Assembly (NCBI GenBank): GCA_009193035.1
Contig: SWDT01000081.1
Span: 62,001-126,000 of the forward strand
From: Halicephalobus mephisto
Taxonomy: Eukaryota; Nematoda; Chromadorea; Rhabditida; Panagrolaimidae
Reading direction: 5' to 3'
DNA length: 64,000 nucleotides
A program made the translations under genes and the position numbers. The notes below the pieces were generated by a model, which was not told the origin of the DNA, did no database searches, and saw nothing but the letters and a program-made list of their open reading frames with translations. Shown in pieces: positions 22,128-34,303 of the stretch. Every line of letters starts with the position of its first letter. Position 1 is the first letter of the stretch.

Positions 22128-24668
22128 ATGGATTTCCTCTGACGACGGGGTAGACACGACTTCTTAACAACGCTTTATCTAATGATATCCATTATATGTA
22201 AAATAACGCTACAAAACTTGATTCCAAAATGACGGGACTTCTACCATCTTAGTGGGGACTTTTGTGGTAGAAGTTCGCATTCGCTTCCATCTTAGTGACA
22301 AACCTTGTTTCTGTTTTTACAATTATATGTTTTCAAAAATAATAATCTTAAGGTCTAGAAAACAAATATTTATGTAAATAGTCATTATTAAAAAGTTTTC
22401 TTACAATGATGGATGTGATGACTAAGAGAAGAATCTGGAATATATTTCTAGATCGGTTGTTATTGGTATTGTCAAGACTCCAAGATTTGTTTTATCCTAT
22501 TTCGATTCCTGTTTGTTCATGATATCGTGCTATTGAAATATAAGTTCGTTCCGACACGATCAACGTAAGAATTGTTCGTATGTGACGTACCGTAAACAGG
22601 TTTTGTGAAATCACGCCTAACTGAATGCAATCAACACGTAAGAACTCTTGACTGCAGTTTCCATATTGTTTGATTCTAAGTGAAGTCGATGGCAAGATTC
22701 CAATTCAAGAAGAGATTGATCGTAATTGAGTGTAATCAACATGTTTGAATCATGTTTGTTCCCAGTTAAAAAGGTGTTAGCACATTGATTATATTCAGTT
22801 ACGATCAATCTTTTATTAAATTGGAGTCTTGCTATCGATTGCACTGAAAATCAAATAGTGTGAAAACTGTGATTAGAGGCTTTTACGTGTTGATTCTATT
22901 CAGTTAGGCGTGACTTCACAAAACCTGCGTAAGAAAGCGGCATCACGTTGTTTTTCCCTTGTAGTCTAACTTTTATGTAAAATTTGTTATTACTAATGAT
23001 TCCTATTATTCACAATTCATCTCTTCCTATATTGTCAAGGATTAATTCAGGAACTACAACACTGCTAAAAGTCCAAAACTCACGTGAACAGACAGTCAGT
23101 AAGACCTCGCTGATTGGCTGAATTATTTATTTTCGTCAAATGTGCAATCAACGGACAAGAAAGTTCGTAAAAGGTTAAAGGTTTATTTACAAAGAAGTCG
23201 GGGATTCATGTATAGAGACTTTAGAAATTTATTCAGAGTTCAGAAATTCATACATAACAGATTCGAGACCTCAGACATTCATTCACAAAAAGTTGGGAAA
23301 TTCACATTCATAAAAATCACGTGAATAATTTGAATTCATCCTCCACAACTTCTAGAAGTCCACAGGGAAAGTGGACTCATGAATACATTCCTAGTGACAG
23401 AAAAGCCGAATTTACGGTAATTCCTATGGGGTTTCTGGGTAGACTTCAATGAAAACATTCCCAAAGATTCTGCAATGCTGTTTACAACAATAACTAAAAA
23501 TAGACATTACGAAATTATCCTGACATGAATTTTTGGTTTTTAAAAGAACTTCAGAAATGTTGATTTTAGATGATTTCAGAATTCTTCATTAAATTTTGGA
23601 AGATCTCGAAATTTTCAATAAGATTCTTTCAAATTTCAGAATTCTTCATTAAATTTTGGGAGATTCTGGGATATTCTTCTGGAATCTAAAAAATTTTAAA
23701 GACTTGAAAAATTATTTCACAGACAAAAATCAAAAATAAACGATTACGAAATTTTGTTAATCTGAATTTCCAGATCTCCAAAAAAATCAAAATTTTCGGT
23801 TTCAGAAAGTTCTTTCAAGTTTTCCACTGAAGTTTCGGAATTTTCAAAGTAGTTTTTCACTGTCCAAAATATTTCAGAATATTCAAAAAGATTCAAATTT
23901 GACAAATATGAAAATTAAAAATCAATTTTTTACAAAATTGTCTCGAAACGAATTTCTGAAATTTTGATTTTTAAAAACTTTTGAAAAATTGTAATTTTGA
24001 ATTTTCTATTTTGAAAATATTTTTCTCAGTTTACAGTGTACTTTGTTTTTGAAAAAATTACATACTACATTATGCACAAAAATTAATCAATTTCTTTTTT
24101 CTTCAAAAACTAAGTAATTTGACGTGATTTTGCAAATTAGAAAAATGTTTTTCTTCAACGAAAATTTCCCTATTTATGATGAATAGGAAATTATAAAAAA
24201 GTAAATACCGTAATCTGCAATTTCTAAAGAAGCAGGTTTGTAAAGACGTCTGGAAATAAATTCTTCAGAATTTTTGTTATTTTTCAATTTGTATCATCTA
24301 CGTCACCAAATGAATAATTTTGAAACAATTGAAAAATACCGACATAAAGGTTTCTAAATTGGAACTTTTTAATTTTTAGAACTCATAAGGAGTGTTCAGG
24401 ACTCGTCTGTCTTCTAGATATACTTTTAGATTTTTAATTTCATTGGAAAAATTAATTAATTGACAGACCCAAAAGGCACCCCATGAGGGTAAGGATATTT
24501 ATGAACAAAGTGGAACTGAATCCAAACTCCTACCGCGAAAGTCCCTGTTAAAGCTGTTTTCACTATTGTAGGGATCAAGTTCTGCAACGTTGTTTTACAT
24601 ATAATAGATATCATTAGATAAAGAGTTGTTAAGAAGTCATGTCTACCCCGTCGTCAGAGGGAGTCCAT
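22128..24668. mobile_element. 2.5-kb non-autonomous element with long TIRs
   Basis: The left end (CCTCTGACGACGGGGTAGAC at 22136, then ACTTCTTAACAACGCTTTAT) recurs inverted at the right end (about 24505-24668). Similarity extends roughly 165-180 bp inward, including the GGGACTTTCGCGGTAGGAGT phrase. No transposase-like ORF is visible inside, and the largest ORFs are short. The element carries the foldback at 22597-22927. The target-site duplication and exact outer ends were not settled, so the superfamily is unknown. Confidence 0.7.
22597..22927. mobile_element. 331-bp foldback nested in the larger element
   Basis: Left arm CAGGTTTTGTGAAATCACGC then CTAACTGAATGCAATCAACA at 22597, and right arm ending GGCGTGACTTCACAAAACCTG at 22927. 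The arms are about 150-160 bp each at perhaps 80% identity, with a short unpaired centre near 22750-22780. Transcripts would form a long hairpin. Confidence 0.75.
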
Positions 24669-26565
24669 ACTAAATCAATGAGGACAAAAAAGAATGTTCG
24701 TAACGGTAGGGAGAAGAGTATTTACGAGAACAGGGGTACCTGTTGGGGTAGGAGTGTTTCTGGAGAGAAAATAGCAGTGCTTACGATAAAACGGATACTT
24801 ATTAGAATAGGACTACTTTTGAAAATAGATGGGGTGCTTATGGAGTTAGGAGTTAGGAGTTAGGAGTATAGGTACAGTGGGGGAGTATCTATTGGAACGG
24901 GGACAGGAATACCTATCCGGTGTGTCTTTATCCAGAGGAACAGACACAACAAAAGAACAATATTAATTATATAAACACAACACCCAGGGAACACTGTCTG
25001 ACGGGATGTGTTCTCTTTTGTACTTCTCAGTGGAGAGAGGAAATGGATTAGCCTCAGGTATTCTGGATATTCCTGTGTTCAAAAAGGAATGATTTCTCGG
25101 TTTATTTCGAAACTTTTTCTTTCAAATTGGGGTAATTAAATCATTAGAATAAACACGGCATCAAATACGAACACAACACAATCTATAGAATTTCGCTGAA
25201 ACTGTTAGTGGTCTCTCTGGATCGGTGGCGTTATCGCCGTTCCGATCACCTTAGTCGCGGAACCTACGTGTCCACAACAATTGATTTCGAAACACAAGTT
25301 TCACGTCATAATTATTAAAAAATAACAAATATCTGATTTTTGGTCCACAACATCATTGAAGCATAAGCATCTGTTAAGATAGAAGTACTTTCACAAATAA
25401 CTCCTATTTTCGCAGAAAGGCAGATGTGCCTACGGGGCATAAGTAGATGACTGTGATCTTCTTTTTACGGAAATATCCCCAAAAGTGCTCCTGGATATCA
25501 ACGAAAAATTCAAAAAAATAATTTTTAACAACTTATGTAGTCTTGAAAGAAGATTTCCAGATGAACGTCAAAATTATAAAATATTAAAGAACAAATTACT
25601 CATATTTTATAACGAAAAATATTTCATCATTTTTTGAAAGAAATCCGAAAAATGAATAAAACTATCATTTTGATTGTTGGGTTACGGTAAATCAGACATT
25701 TATAGCCTCGGGCAATAGGAAAATAAAAACAACCAAACTACGAAATTCCGGAACACCCACGTATTAAGTATGGCCCAAGGTAAGCCGGTGTTTAACTATT
25801 CAAACCTCCTATTTTTAAACAATTCTTTGTTTAACTAGTGATCCCAACAGCCTTGAATAAAGCTCCAAGATGCCCCTATTTACTCTCCTCCTCTTCTCCA
25901 CTTTCATCTTCCTCCAGGATTTCCGGTAGATTTCTTCAATTGAATTTTTCAATTTATCCAACGAGAAATAATCAAAGTAAAATAAACCATAGTCAAAAAA
26001 ATTAAGTATTTGCGAATCTTGGTCTCGACGTGTTGAAACAAAAAGGTCCTGAAAAGATAGCCTGAATATCAGAAAAAGTGGAATACTGTAGGATGAGTGA
26101 GATTCTCAGTCGTCTTGTGTAGAAAATATAAAAATTCATCTGTCTTATTGTGCTAGTGAACATTCTCAAAATACTCCTGTTTTCCGTCTTAACAATGTGA
26201 AAAATAATTTTACTTTTTTCCATTATAACTCTAAAATTTTTTTTTAGATTTTTCTTTAAAAAATAAAAACTTTAAAAAAACATCATTCATATCGGGACTA
26301 AAATGAAATTTACTTTTTTAAGATCGCGTTTTTTTTTCAAGATTGTTTAATTTTTTAATTATTTTCATTTAAATAATACTGTTAATGATTTTTATTGTTT
26401 ATTAGTACAAGTCAAAACAAGTACCCACGGAAAAACAACAAAATTATTTTTAGACAAAATTCATTTGGAGAAACCCGAGAAATGAGAATCCCACCTGGAA
26501 ACTCACGAATGGTAATTGAATCATCTTATCCAAACCTCAGTAGATTAACGTTCATCCTTAAAACT
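24669..26565. other. Intergenic, no gene recognised
   Basis: Contains a small GGAGTTA tandem (24841-24868), a weak hairpin around GGATCGGTGGCG...CGCCGTTCCGATC (25218-25250), and repeat A copy 4. No open exon with recognisable protein content. Confidence 0.5.
26024..26198 (+). repeat. Dispersed repeat family A, copy 4
   Basis: GGTCCTGAAAAGATAGCCTG, then AATATCAG, then GTGGAATACTGTAGGATGAG, then ATTCATCTGTCTTATTGTGC and ACTCCTGTTTTCCGTCTTAAC. It shows the full family order. Confidence 0.75.
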
Positions 26566-28173
26566 TCATTTACGGTCAACGTGTATTAGTTCTTGGTTGT
26601 TGAAACCGAGTTGGTTAAGGGTTTGCGACTGATATCCCTCGAAGGAATACTCCCTTCGAGGATAGGAAAGCACCAGGTTGTGATCTCTACTGGGAAATCC
26701 GCGACCGTCGATGAAAACGAAAAGGGCTTTTAGGGGAGTTGTGGCAGGAACTTGGATCGTTTCTCTTTCACCATTCGGAAAACGGAAAACAATTCTAATT
26801 TGACGTGTTTTTGAACTTTCAGGACCTATGAATTTCCTCCAATCCTCCGAATCCACCGTAGTCAACTTAGTTCCATTTGTGCAGAGTTCGTCTATCTCCA
26901 GCATGCCTTCGTCGTTCAGCTGTGATCGGGGTTTCTTGGGCAAAGAAGCAGCTGTAATATCATCGTCTTTCCTTTTTCGTTTCCTTTGCACAGGGATATG
27001 AGCTTCTTCGATTTCAGTGATGTCGTCATACGGTATATCTTTGTGATCGTACACTACAGACAAATGACGGTCATATGCGGAAAAATCAGGGAAATCTGCC
27101 AAAAACGAAGTTACTGAAATTTTTAACTATTATTTTTATATGAAAACCCAAACTTACGGTCATCTAGGAAAGATTGATGTTCACTTAGACGTTCGAAAAC
27201 TTTGATTTTCTCCCCCGTTCTGGGATCAACAATCATCACTATGGGATAAGTTAGGACATTGTAGTAAGCCGACACCCGTTTCCCTTCTGCAGAATCATCA
27301 CCGACTTGCCAAAAAATAAAATTATTTTGAACGACTTCTTTGACCATTTCTTTGGACCATATATCTCTGTTTAAACAAGAACAAGCAAATTCAGAATTCT
27401 TCTGTAGATTCACCAACAGCCATTTTTGCTCTTCGCAAGCATGTTTCCGGGCCATCTCCCACACTCCGAGATAAATAAGATCAAAGGGAGGCTGGAATAG
27501 AGTTTGTAAACTTCCGTTTTGCCTTCTGGATCGGTCAGTAGAACTCCCGGGGACACTGATCCCCATGTAAGCTTGTAGTACCCGTTGTCGTGCTGCTGGA
27601 TCGACTGTCGGATTGACAGCGACTTGAAATGCTCCATTAGAAGCCACAGGCTGAGTTGGCCGCCAGGATTCGTCAAAAGTAGCGTTCACCAACTGGCCGT
27701 GGACAGGAAGGATCGGTTGACGTACTTCGTCTCCATTGTGTGCCGTAGATCGACTGCTTCCCGGAGTAGGTTCTGCTTGAATTCCGTTTTGCCGTCGACT
27801 AAAAGGATGTTAGAGAAAAAAACGTATTTTAAAATTTACCTTCTTGAAGTCCTGGATGTCAAGAATCCATTCGTCGTTCCTTGTCTAGTCGGACGTTTGG
27901 CCGGGGGTTCGTTAGTATCCATTAACTCGACCTCGCTGTCTTCCCCACTGTCCTCGACTCTCGCCGACACCGCCACAGAAGGTCTGGCTGAAGATTCTCT
28001 GTTTTTCTGTCGGAAGTAAGAATCGACAGCCCGTTCTAGATTATTACTGTAGGTCATTAAATATCTTTTCGCTTCGTCGTCGTTTTCACATCCTGGAACT
28101 TTTAATATATCGATAATTATCCAAAATGCCACAAACCGGTGAAATCTTTAAATTGAACAATCAACGGATCCAT
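26566..28173 (-). CDS. UBXN7: UBXN7-type p97/VCP adaptor (UBA-UAS-UBX)
   Basis: Four exons (28173-28137, 28092-27840, 27798-27158, 27113-26566; introns 44, 41 and 44 nt) give 492 aa, against 489 in human UBXN7. Residues 1-45 form a UBA-like fold (MDPLIVQFKDFTGC, then NNLERAVDSYF). A thioredoxin-like UAS domain follows (FQPPFDLIYLGVWEMARKH, NFIFWQVGDDSAEGKR, YPIVMIVDPRTGE). A basic linker with KRKRKDDD precedes the C-terminal UBX domain (RIVFRFPNGERE, DGRGFPS, SYPRREY). The family links ubiquitylated substrates and Cullin ligases to the p97 unfoldase. The YPR turn corresponds to the p97-binding FPR loop, and the small change is tolerated in relatives. The first exon encodes only 12 codons and was placed because it completes the UBA. 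Confidence 0.85.
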
Positions 28174-29283
28174 TTTTATAAATCGATGAAATTCGCCGCA
28201 AGGAATGCAGTAGTAAATTACCTACAATAGTAATTCAGTTAACAGTGAAAGTAGTTGAGATTACTTAGTGCTTATGCAAGACAATGACCATAGGAATCGT
28301 GGAAAATTAATTACAAAACTAAAACGATGAGAACTCCGGTTTGCTCTGAGGTCACGCTTCGCCACAAATGCGATATATGCAGCCGTCTCCGATCCCAGTC
28401 TTGTCTGTCGGATAATTTTCGGCTTCCTGCTTTTCCAAATCTTCTTTATCACAAAACTAATCAAAAATCCCATCATTTATAAATATATACTTCCATATTA
28501 GTAAATAATTCATATTTTAAAAACTATTTTTCAAATTCATTAAAAACAAAATTTTAAATTTTTGTGGAAAATTTTTTGTTAATTTTTAATTACTGTGGAA
28601 ATAGTAATTTGTATTTTAAAATTGAAAACAATTATTTTTAGAGTTGATCAGTGGAGGAGGTATAAAATGAAAAAATTAAGAAATTGAAAAATTTAAAAAT
28701 TTAAAAAATTTAAAAATTAAGAAATTGAAAAATAATAAATCTTCAATTTCTGACTCGACTGGATCTGATTGCGGTGATGTGCAATTTCGTAATTTACTTG
28801 GTTAACTTTTTTAGAAACGTTTTAAAACGTAGAAGAATAAATTCCGAGGTTTATAAATGTTTTATTTTTATATGTAGAAACTGTCAAAAGTAAATTTGAG
28901 TAATTTCATCATCATAAGTTTTTGTTTTTTATTGAATTTTTGAAATACTTCTGTAAAAACCAGGTGGATGTTCTAGCTGAAGCAGTCGGACTTGAATCCT
29001 ATACTTCTGGAACTGGTTTTTCTTCGTTATTACTGTAGCAATTATTATTTTCCAAATTAGCACTTCATCAACAGATATGAACTTCAGATTCCGACATCCC
29101 GTCATTTCTGACTCAGAATCTAGTCGACGATAAAGAAGAAACCACTGAATTCTCTGACAATGTGCTAAAAACAACAATTACGAAAATCCAAATTTTTAAA
29201 CTAAATTTATTCGACAAAGTGAAAAAGTGGAATGATTGTCCACATTGGGATCGACTCCTTGAAGGATACTCGACCCTGGATTC
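28174..29283. other. Intergenic, possible exon-like patches
   Basis: Two GC-richer minus-strand open stretches (28440-28300, and 29140-28935 beginning WFLLYRRLDSESEM) could be exons of an unrecognised gene, but no family or splice chain could be assembled. The rest is AT-rich. Confidence 0.4.
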
Positions 29284-31311
29284 TCAGACAAGTATTTGCA
29301 GAATTTCCCGTCTTTCCATGAAGTAGATGGCCATGGCTTTCCTTCTGAAGTAGAGCTGGACTCGGAAGATCACGTCCAAGATGAAGCCATCGAGCAGGAT
29401 CAAGACCAACAAGATAAAGAATAACAGAATCGAGTAAGACAGAGGCTGTTCCACCCGGGGATAGCACCACTTGATGAATCTGGTCAGGAGCGGACGATAC
29501 GTGAAGTTCAGGATTAGGATAAAGATTGCACATAACAGCGTCAGAATGCACTTTGTCACCTGGATAATCCTCCATTAGTAAACAACGAACTTTAGTCAAG
29601 AATTTAAAATAATTATATATAAAATTTAAAATTCAAAATTTTCCAATTTTTAAACACAACGAACTCTTTCGCGCTCTCATGAACTGGCAGTTTCACCAGT
29701 GAAAGGCAAGTCTGGCCAATTGGTCAATTTTGCCGCAAAACATTCGAAGTTGTAAACAGTGAAATTCTAAATTTTTTTTATCTTAATTTAAAAACTACTT
29801 ATATCTATAATCAGCGGGAAAAATGTACTTACAAAAAATCATTAAAATTAATAAAGTTAAAAGGTAAAAGAAAAGATCGAAAATTGGTGATCAGAAACTT
29901 GAGGAGCAGATGATTAAGCTTCCATTTTTCATGGTTCTAATTGCTTTCGCTAAAAACTAATTGAACAGTTGCAATTAATGTGGAAAATGCACCTGATGAA
30001 AATTATTAAATTTGCTGAAATTTAAAAAGAAAAATTCATAAACAAGAAAGTTGTTTTTTCAACGTTTCTGGTTATATTTGCAAAAATCCAATTGAATATT
30101 TATAATAAACGTTAATAATATGTTTAATTTAAAAAAGGAATTGTTGAAATTAATAAAGATTAAATAGAAAAAAGGAAAGGTAAAAGCTGAGCGAAAAGTG
30201 GGCGAGTAACCGAGCGAGCGTCTGATATATCAAATTTGTTCAACTTTCTCTTTCCTGAACAACATCTACCAAAAATATCTCTTAAATTACCAATTGATAT
30301 ATGGTAGCCTACAAAACGAGCTATAAGTTCTTTCAAAAAAAATGTTGATTAAATTTTGCCGATTGATATATCAGATTTTTCAAATTTGTTCCATTTTCTC
30401 TAAAAATAAAAAATTGAATAACTGATGTTGAATATATATATGTAATAACCTAAAAGTAAAATTATGGCTTATTTGAAAATTATTATTTTGATTGAAATTA
30501 TTTTGTAACTTTGTTATTTTACCTTTAAGGATATCATTGGCCAGAACAGGAAAAACCGTTCTTGAAGGAACCCAAATACAGCGGCCCAGATGGCCACGAT
30601 CGCCCAGACCAAATGGGCGACGTGGAGGGAATCCAAGTACCCAACCAAGGAAACGAAGTAAATCATCTCCAAGGAAAGTTTGACGAAATCTGCACAAAGC
30701 ACTATTTTGGCAGCATCCTGGAAACTAACTCATCAGAAAAGATAAATTAATAAATATTTAAAAAATAAAAATTCCATATAAAACTTTAAAATTTTCCTTC
30801 GAGATCTCCAGCATTTAAATTCTCGAGTTTTGTACAACTTTTTTATGAACAACGACCGTCAAAACCGTCGATTTTGAAATAATTTAGAAATTAAAAATTT
30901 TGTAAAAATTCGAGCATGTTTGTTGATTACGAAATCGCCCAAATTTTTACATTATTGAAATTTGATATATTTATTTTATTCAAAAATTGTTTTTAACGTT
31001 TTCTGACTTACCACAATGTGGAACCAGTCGAAACAAGCCCTGATTTCTTCCCCAAAGAACGCCTCAGGGCTTCTCTGGACGACCTCATAGCGCTCCTGGA
31101 AGAGGCTTCCTCGTTGGACCGTTTCCGTCCTGAATGGATCAGAAACGGTCGATCTAGTCTTCAATTCCCCGTTCAGCTTGAATAACTACTTTGAAAAATG
31201 AATAATGTTTTGAAGGTGGATGACAAGATGTCACGACTGCAGTTCAAACGAGATAATGAACGGCGAGTCAAATTGGATCTCGTTTCGTTGCAAGTCGGAC
31301 GTCATTGCCAT
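29284..31311 (-). CDS. Four-helix membrane protein, unknown family
   Basis: Exons 31311-31235, 31153-31012, 30717-30523 and 29559-29284 close in frame to 229 aa. The start MAMTSDLQRN follows a TGTCCAG acceptor-like site, so trans-splicing or an upstream exon is likely. A soluble N-terminal region of about 75 residues (PFRTETVQRG, RSPEAFFGEEIRACFDW) is followed by four hydrophobic segments (about 85-105, 108-125, 138-160, 175-200) and a basic end (FRRKAMAIYFMERRE). No family is recognised. The layout resembles the protein at 6945-7491. The first intron (81 nt) is the least certain. The last intron (963 nt) has taken up repeat B copy 2. It lies 204 bp downstream of the cdk-8 stop on the same strand, so the two may be co-transcribed. 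Confidence 0.55.
30040..30395 (-). repeat. Dispersed repeat B, copy 2 (inside an intron)
   Basis: Reverse complement of 8228-8655 over about 300 bp with few differences. A part of the internal duplication is missing here (TTTGAAAAA absent before TTTGATATATC). Confidence 0.75.
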
Positions 31312-31514
31312 TTTTCCCTGGACATTCACAGACAGCTTGTTAGAGCACCTGTTGCTATGATTTCTCCTGAGAGAAAAATTCGGCAACCACAAAGGATAAA
31401 TGTCCTTTTTGTTGGTCAATAGTGATTTTTGCAGTTATGTGACAATTCGCAACTGTACTAGGAATCATTTCATTCAATGTTCGTCAAAAATCATAAATTC
31501 ACAAATTCCAACGA

Positions 31515-34121
31515 TCAAAACTTCGGAGGTGCTCCCCACTGCTGTTGCATATGCTGTTGCTGCATTTGCTGCTGCATTTGAGACGCTGTAATTAAACTTT
31601 CATATATCAATTTCCAATTCTACAAGCACATACCCATAAACCTTTGTTGTTGAGAATTCTGGGGAGGTCCCGGCATCTGCATCATGTTCTGCTGAGGATG
31701 TTGCAATTGTTGTTGATCTGAAATTTCAATCCATCAAAATGTTCTAAAATCTTCAAATAAATCAAATTTTTCCCATCATCAATAAAAATTTGAATTTTCA
31801 AAATTCTCAGAATATATTCTATAATTAAAAATCAATACTATCCCTGCAGTTTCTGATTAAAAAGTTATGGAATTTCGAACATATTGCAAAAATTCCAAAG
31901 TCATGAGTCATACTGTACTAAATCCTCAAAGTCTGATTAAAATTAGACAAGTTAAAGTTGCATTTAACGTAAAGTACATATTCTATTTTGGAAACTGAAA
32001 AATCACAGTAATCCGTAGTTTTGAATTACCGTAATTCTCCCCGTTATACAGTAATAGAAAAGTACTGTATATTACTGTAATTTTCGGGATAAAATCGGAA
32101 ATTTAAATTACTAACAATGTCTCTAAAGCTCCTGTTTTCGAAATTACAACGGAAAATTTAAATTTTTAAAATAAAAATTGTCAAATTTTATATTTTCAAA
32201 AAACTCCTAACTTTGGAAGCAAAAAGTATACAGTAATCTCTAATAGCTTAGGTTGTAGATCGAATTGAGAAGGTTCCAGAAATCTACAGTACTTTCCCGT
32301 CGCTGTATAACAAAGGAATTACGGTAGATTCGAAATTACGGACTATATTGTGAAATTTAAAAATAAACAACTTACTCATGAACCTTTGTTGGGGATTCTG
32401 AGGGGGGACTCCCATCGGGGGTCTTTGAAGTTGCTGTTGTTGCATTGGTTGTTGGTTTCCCATAGGATGATTTGGGATCATGGGCCTCATCTGAGAAGGT
32501 TGCTGTTGTTGATTCCACTTTATCTGATTCTGCTGGGGGTTCTGTCCCATCGGATTCTGAGGCATCTGATTCACCATTGACCTCTGAATCGGTCTTTGTT
32601 GATTCATCTGGACCTGGGGTTGTTGTTGGACGGGGATCCTTTGGGGTTGAGCATAATACCCCGAAGGCGTGACAAACCCGCCGTTGGGCTGTTGCTGAGG
32701 AGGTCCAGAAGTGTCCATAGGTTCCATCATCATCTGCATCTGATTCGGTCTCATGTTCTTGTAGTCCTGCATCATCGGTTGTTGAGGAGGTTGTTGTTGA
32801 GGCAATGGAGGAGCCATTTGATTTTGATTTTTCCTGTCGACTTCGCCGTCATCGGTTTGAAATTCCCTCGAAGGATACGAGCCATTGAAGCAGTCCGCCG
32901 TCGGGAGGGGTTCTTCCTCGAAATAAGGGTCGTTTAAAGCTTGTTCTGCTGTGATCCGTCTAGTCGGGTCCATGGTCAGTAATTTCTCCAGCAACTGGAA
33001 GGCAGACTGGTTAGGAGTGATTTTGTACTTGTTCATGTACTTCTGGAGACAGGCCCCCTGGTACATCCCGGGTTTGAAGTCGTTGGAAAGTTTGAGGTAA
33101 TCGGGCATTTTCTTCAGGTCATGCCAGTCTTTATCCGAGGGAAATCCCATGACACTGAAGATCCTGGCCAGCTGCTCCTGATGGTAGGGATTGGAAGTTT
33201 TGATGTCTTCTTCCCGACAGAAAAATATAGGTTCAGAAGTCAGTAATTCCGCGAAGATGCAGCCTATGGCCCAGATGTCGATCGCCTTCGTGTAATGCTT
33301 GGCTCCAAGCAGCAGTTCAGGGGCTCTGTACCAGAACGTAACCACGACAGGATCGAGTTCGGCGAGTGGCTTCAGTGGGTTGTAGAAAATCCTCGCAAAT
33401 CCCATGTCGGCAATTTTGACTCTTCCTCTTTCTCCCGGAGGACCTTCCCCGTAAACCAGAATGTTCGCTGGTTTCAAGTCCCTGTGCAGAATCCAATTGG
33501 AATGGAGGTAGTGGATGCCGTCCAGGACCTGGTACATCAGCGATTTTATCAAGCCAGCATATACATGTACTGGCTGTTGTTCTTTCGGTTGACTTACATC
33601 TGCTAAGAGACACAAGCATGAGAATTGTCAAAAACACAGTAAAGCCAAAACCTACTCGACCGTTTGTTGTTCTTCTGGGACCTGTGGTACTTGATGATGT
33701 GCCACAGGTCGTGTTCACAGTAATCCATCAACAACCAAACTTTCTTATCTGAAGTAAGGAAAACCCGTCTTAATCTGATGATGTTCTCATGTCTAGAAAG
33801 CCGAAAATTAGGAAATCGATATATGAAAACGATCGATACCTAAGCTCCCGAAGAAGGGCGATTTCACGACAAGCAGACATCGAAAACCCCTGGCATTCTA
33901 TCATTTTTAAGGCGTATATCGGTCGAGGAAAGGTTTTTTTGGCATGTTCCTTGGGACAAGCAGTGAATACGTGCCTAAATGGATTAATCAAGAAGGACCG
34001 GCAAAACTGCAGAAACTCACCCATAAGTCCCCCGACCGATCTTCTTTCCTTCGTATATGAAGAGATCATCGACTTTCTCACGAGTTCTTGCTAATTCTTC
34101 ACGAAAACCAGCGTCAATCAT
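31515..34121 (-). CDS. cdk-8: Cyclin-dependent kinase 8 (Mediator kinase)
   Basis: Six exons (34121-34021, 33974-33840, 33792-33656, 33602-32376, 31717-31634, 31585-31515) give 584 aa. The Gly loop GRGTYGHVF, catalytic Lys in YALKMIE, the [14 protein letters not shown] helix diagnostic of CDK8/19, catalytic loop [12 protein letters not shown] in place of DFG ([11 protein letters not shown]) and the APE region [17 protein letters not shown] are all present, followed by an [14 protein letters not shown] segment typical of CDK8. The C-terminal ~200 residues are Gln/Pro/Met-rich and continue through two very short exons. CDK8 with cyclin C forms the Mediator kinase module that represses or tunes RNA polymerase II transcription. 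The start MIDAGF matches CDK8 proteins. An upstream in-frame ATG at 34229 exists but lacks family support. The exon 3/4 junction was chosen by frame and is the least certain. Confidence 0.93.
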
Positions 34122-34303
34122 GGCTTCGGAAGAGAAAAAGGAGATTCTACCCGTCGTCAACGGGAATTCAGAACCTCGGAGATAGCCATGCGTTTGGCGT
34201 TCTGTGACAAACGGTCTAATTGCAAACATGTTTCACTTGATTGTTTACGACTTTCTACTCCTTACTTTTTAATTCTAATTTTCCATTGTTCTACTATGTG
34301 ACC
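34122..34303. promoter_or_regulatory. Divergent cdk-8 / cereblon spacer
   Basis: Only 182 bp separate the two divergent start codons, so both promoters or outrons must lie here or overlap transcribed sequence. No specific factor site is recognised. Confidence 0.5.

Noticed and set aside
24841..24868. GGAGTTA tandem resembling the nematode telomere repeat TTAGGC
   Set aside because: Only about three copies and the unit differs from the telomere repeat. A small local slippage array is a simpler reading.
25117..25138. SL1-like sequence on the minus strand (about 18 of 22 matches)
   Set aside because: Four mismatches in very AT-rich sequence could arise by chance and nothing around it supports an SL RNA gene. 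Kept out of the feature list.
26395..26589. Plus-strand ORF over the UBXN7 3' end
   Set aside because: Lies on the opposite strand across the UBX gene end and has no coding features of its own.
28261..28476. 71-codon minus-strand ORF upstream of UBXN7
   Set aside because: No recognisable domain and no splice chain to the neighbouring genes. Mentioned only as an exon-like patch.
32350..33606. Several plus-strand ORFs antisense to cdk-8
   Set aside because: They are mirror frames of the Gln-rich tail and kinase domain, rich in Leu/His from reversed Gln and Met codons.
34122..34229. Upstream in-frame ATG extending CDK-8 by 36 residues
   Set aside because: CDK8 proteins start close to the MIDAGF position, and the extension lacks similarity and reaches into the divergent spacer.
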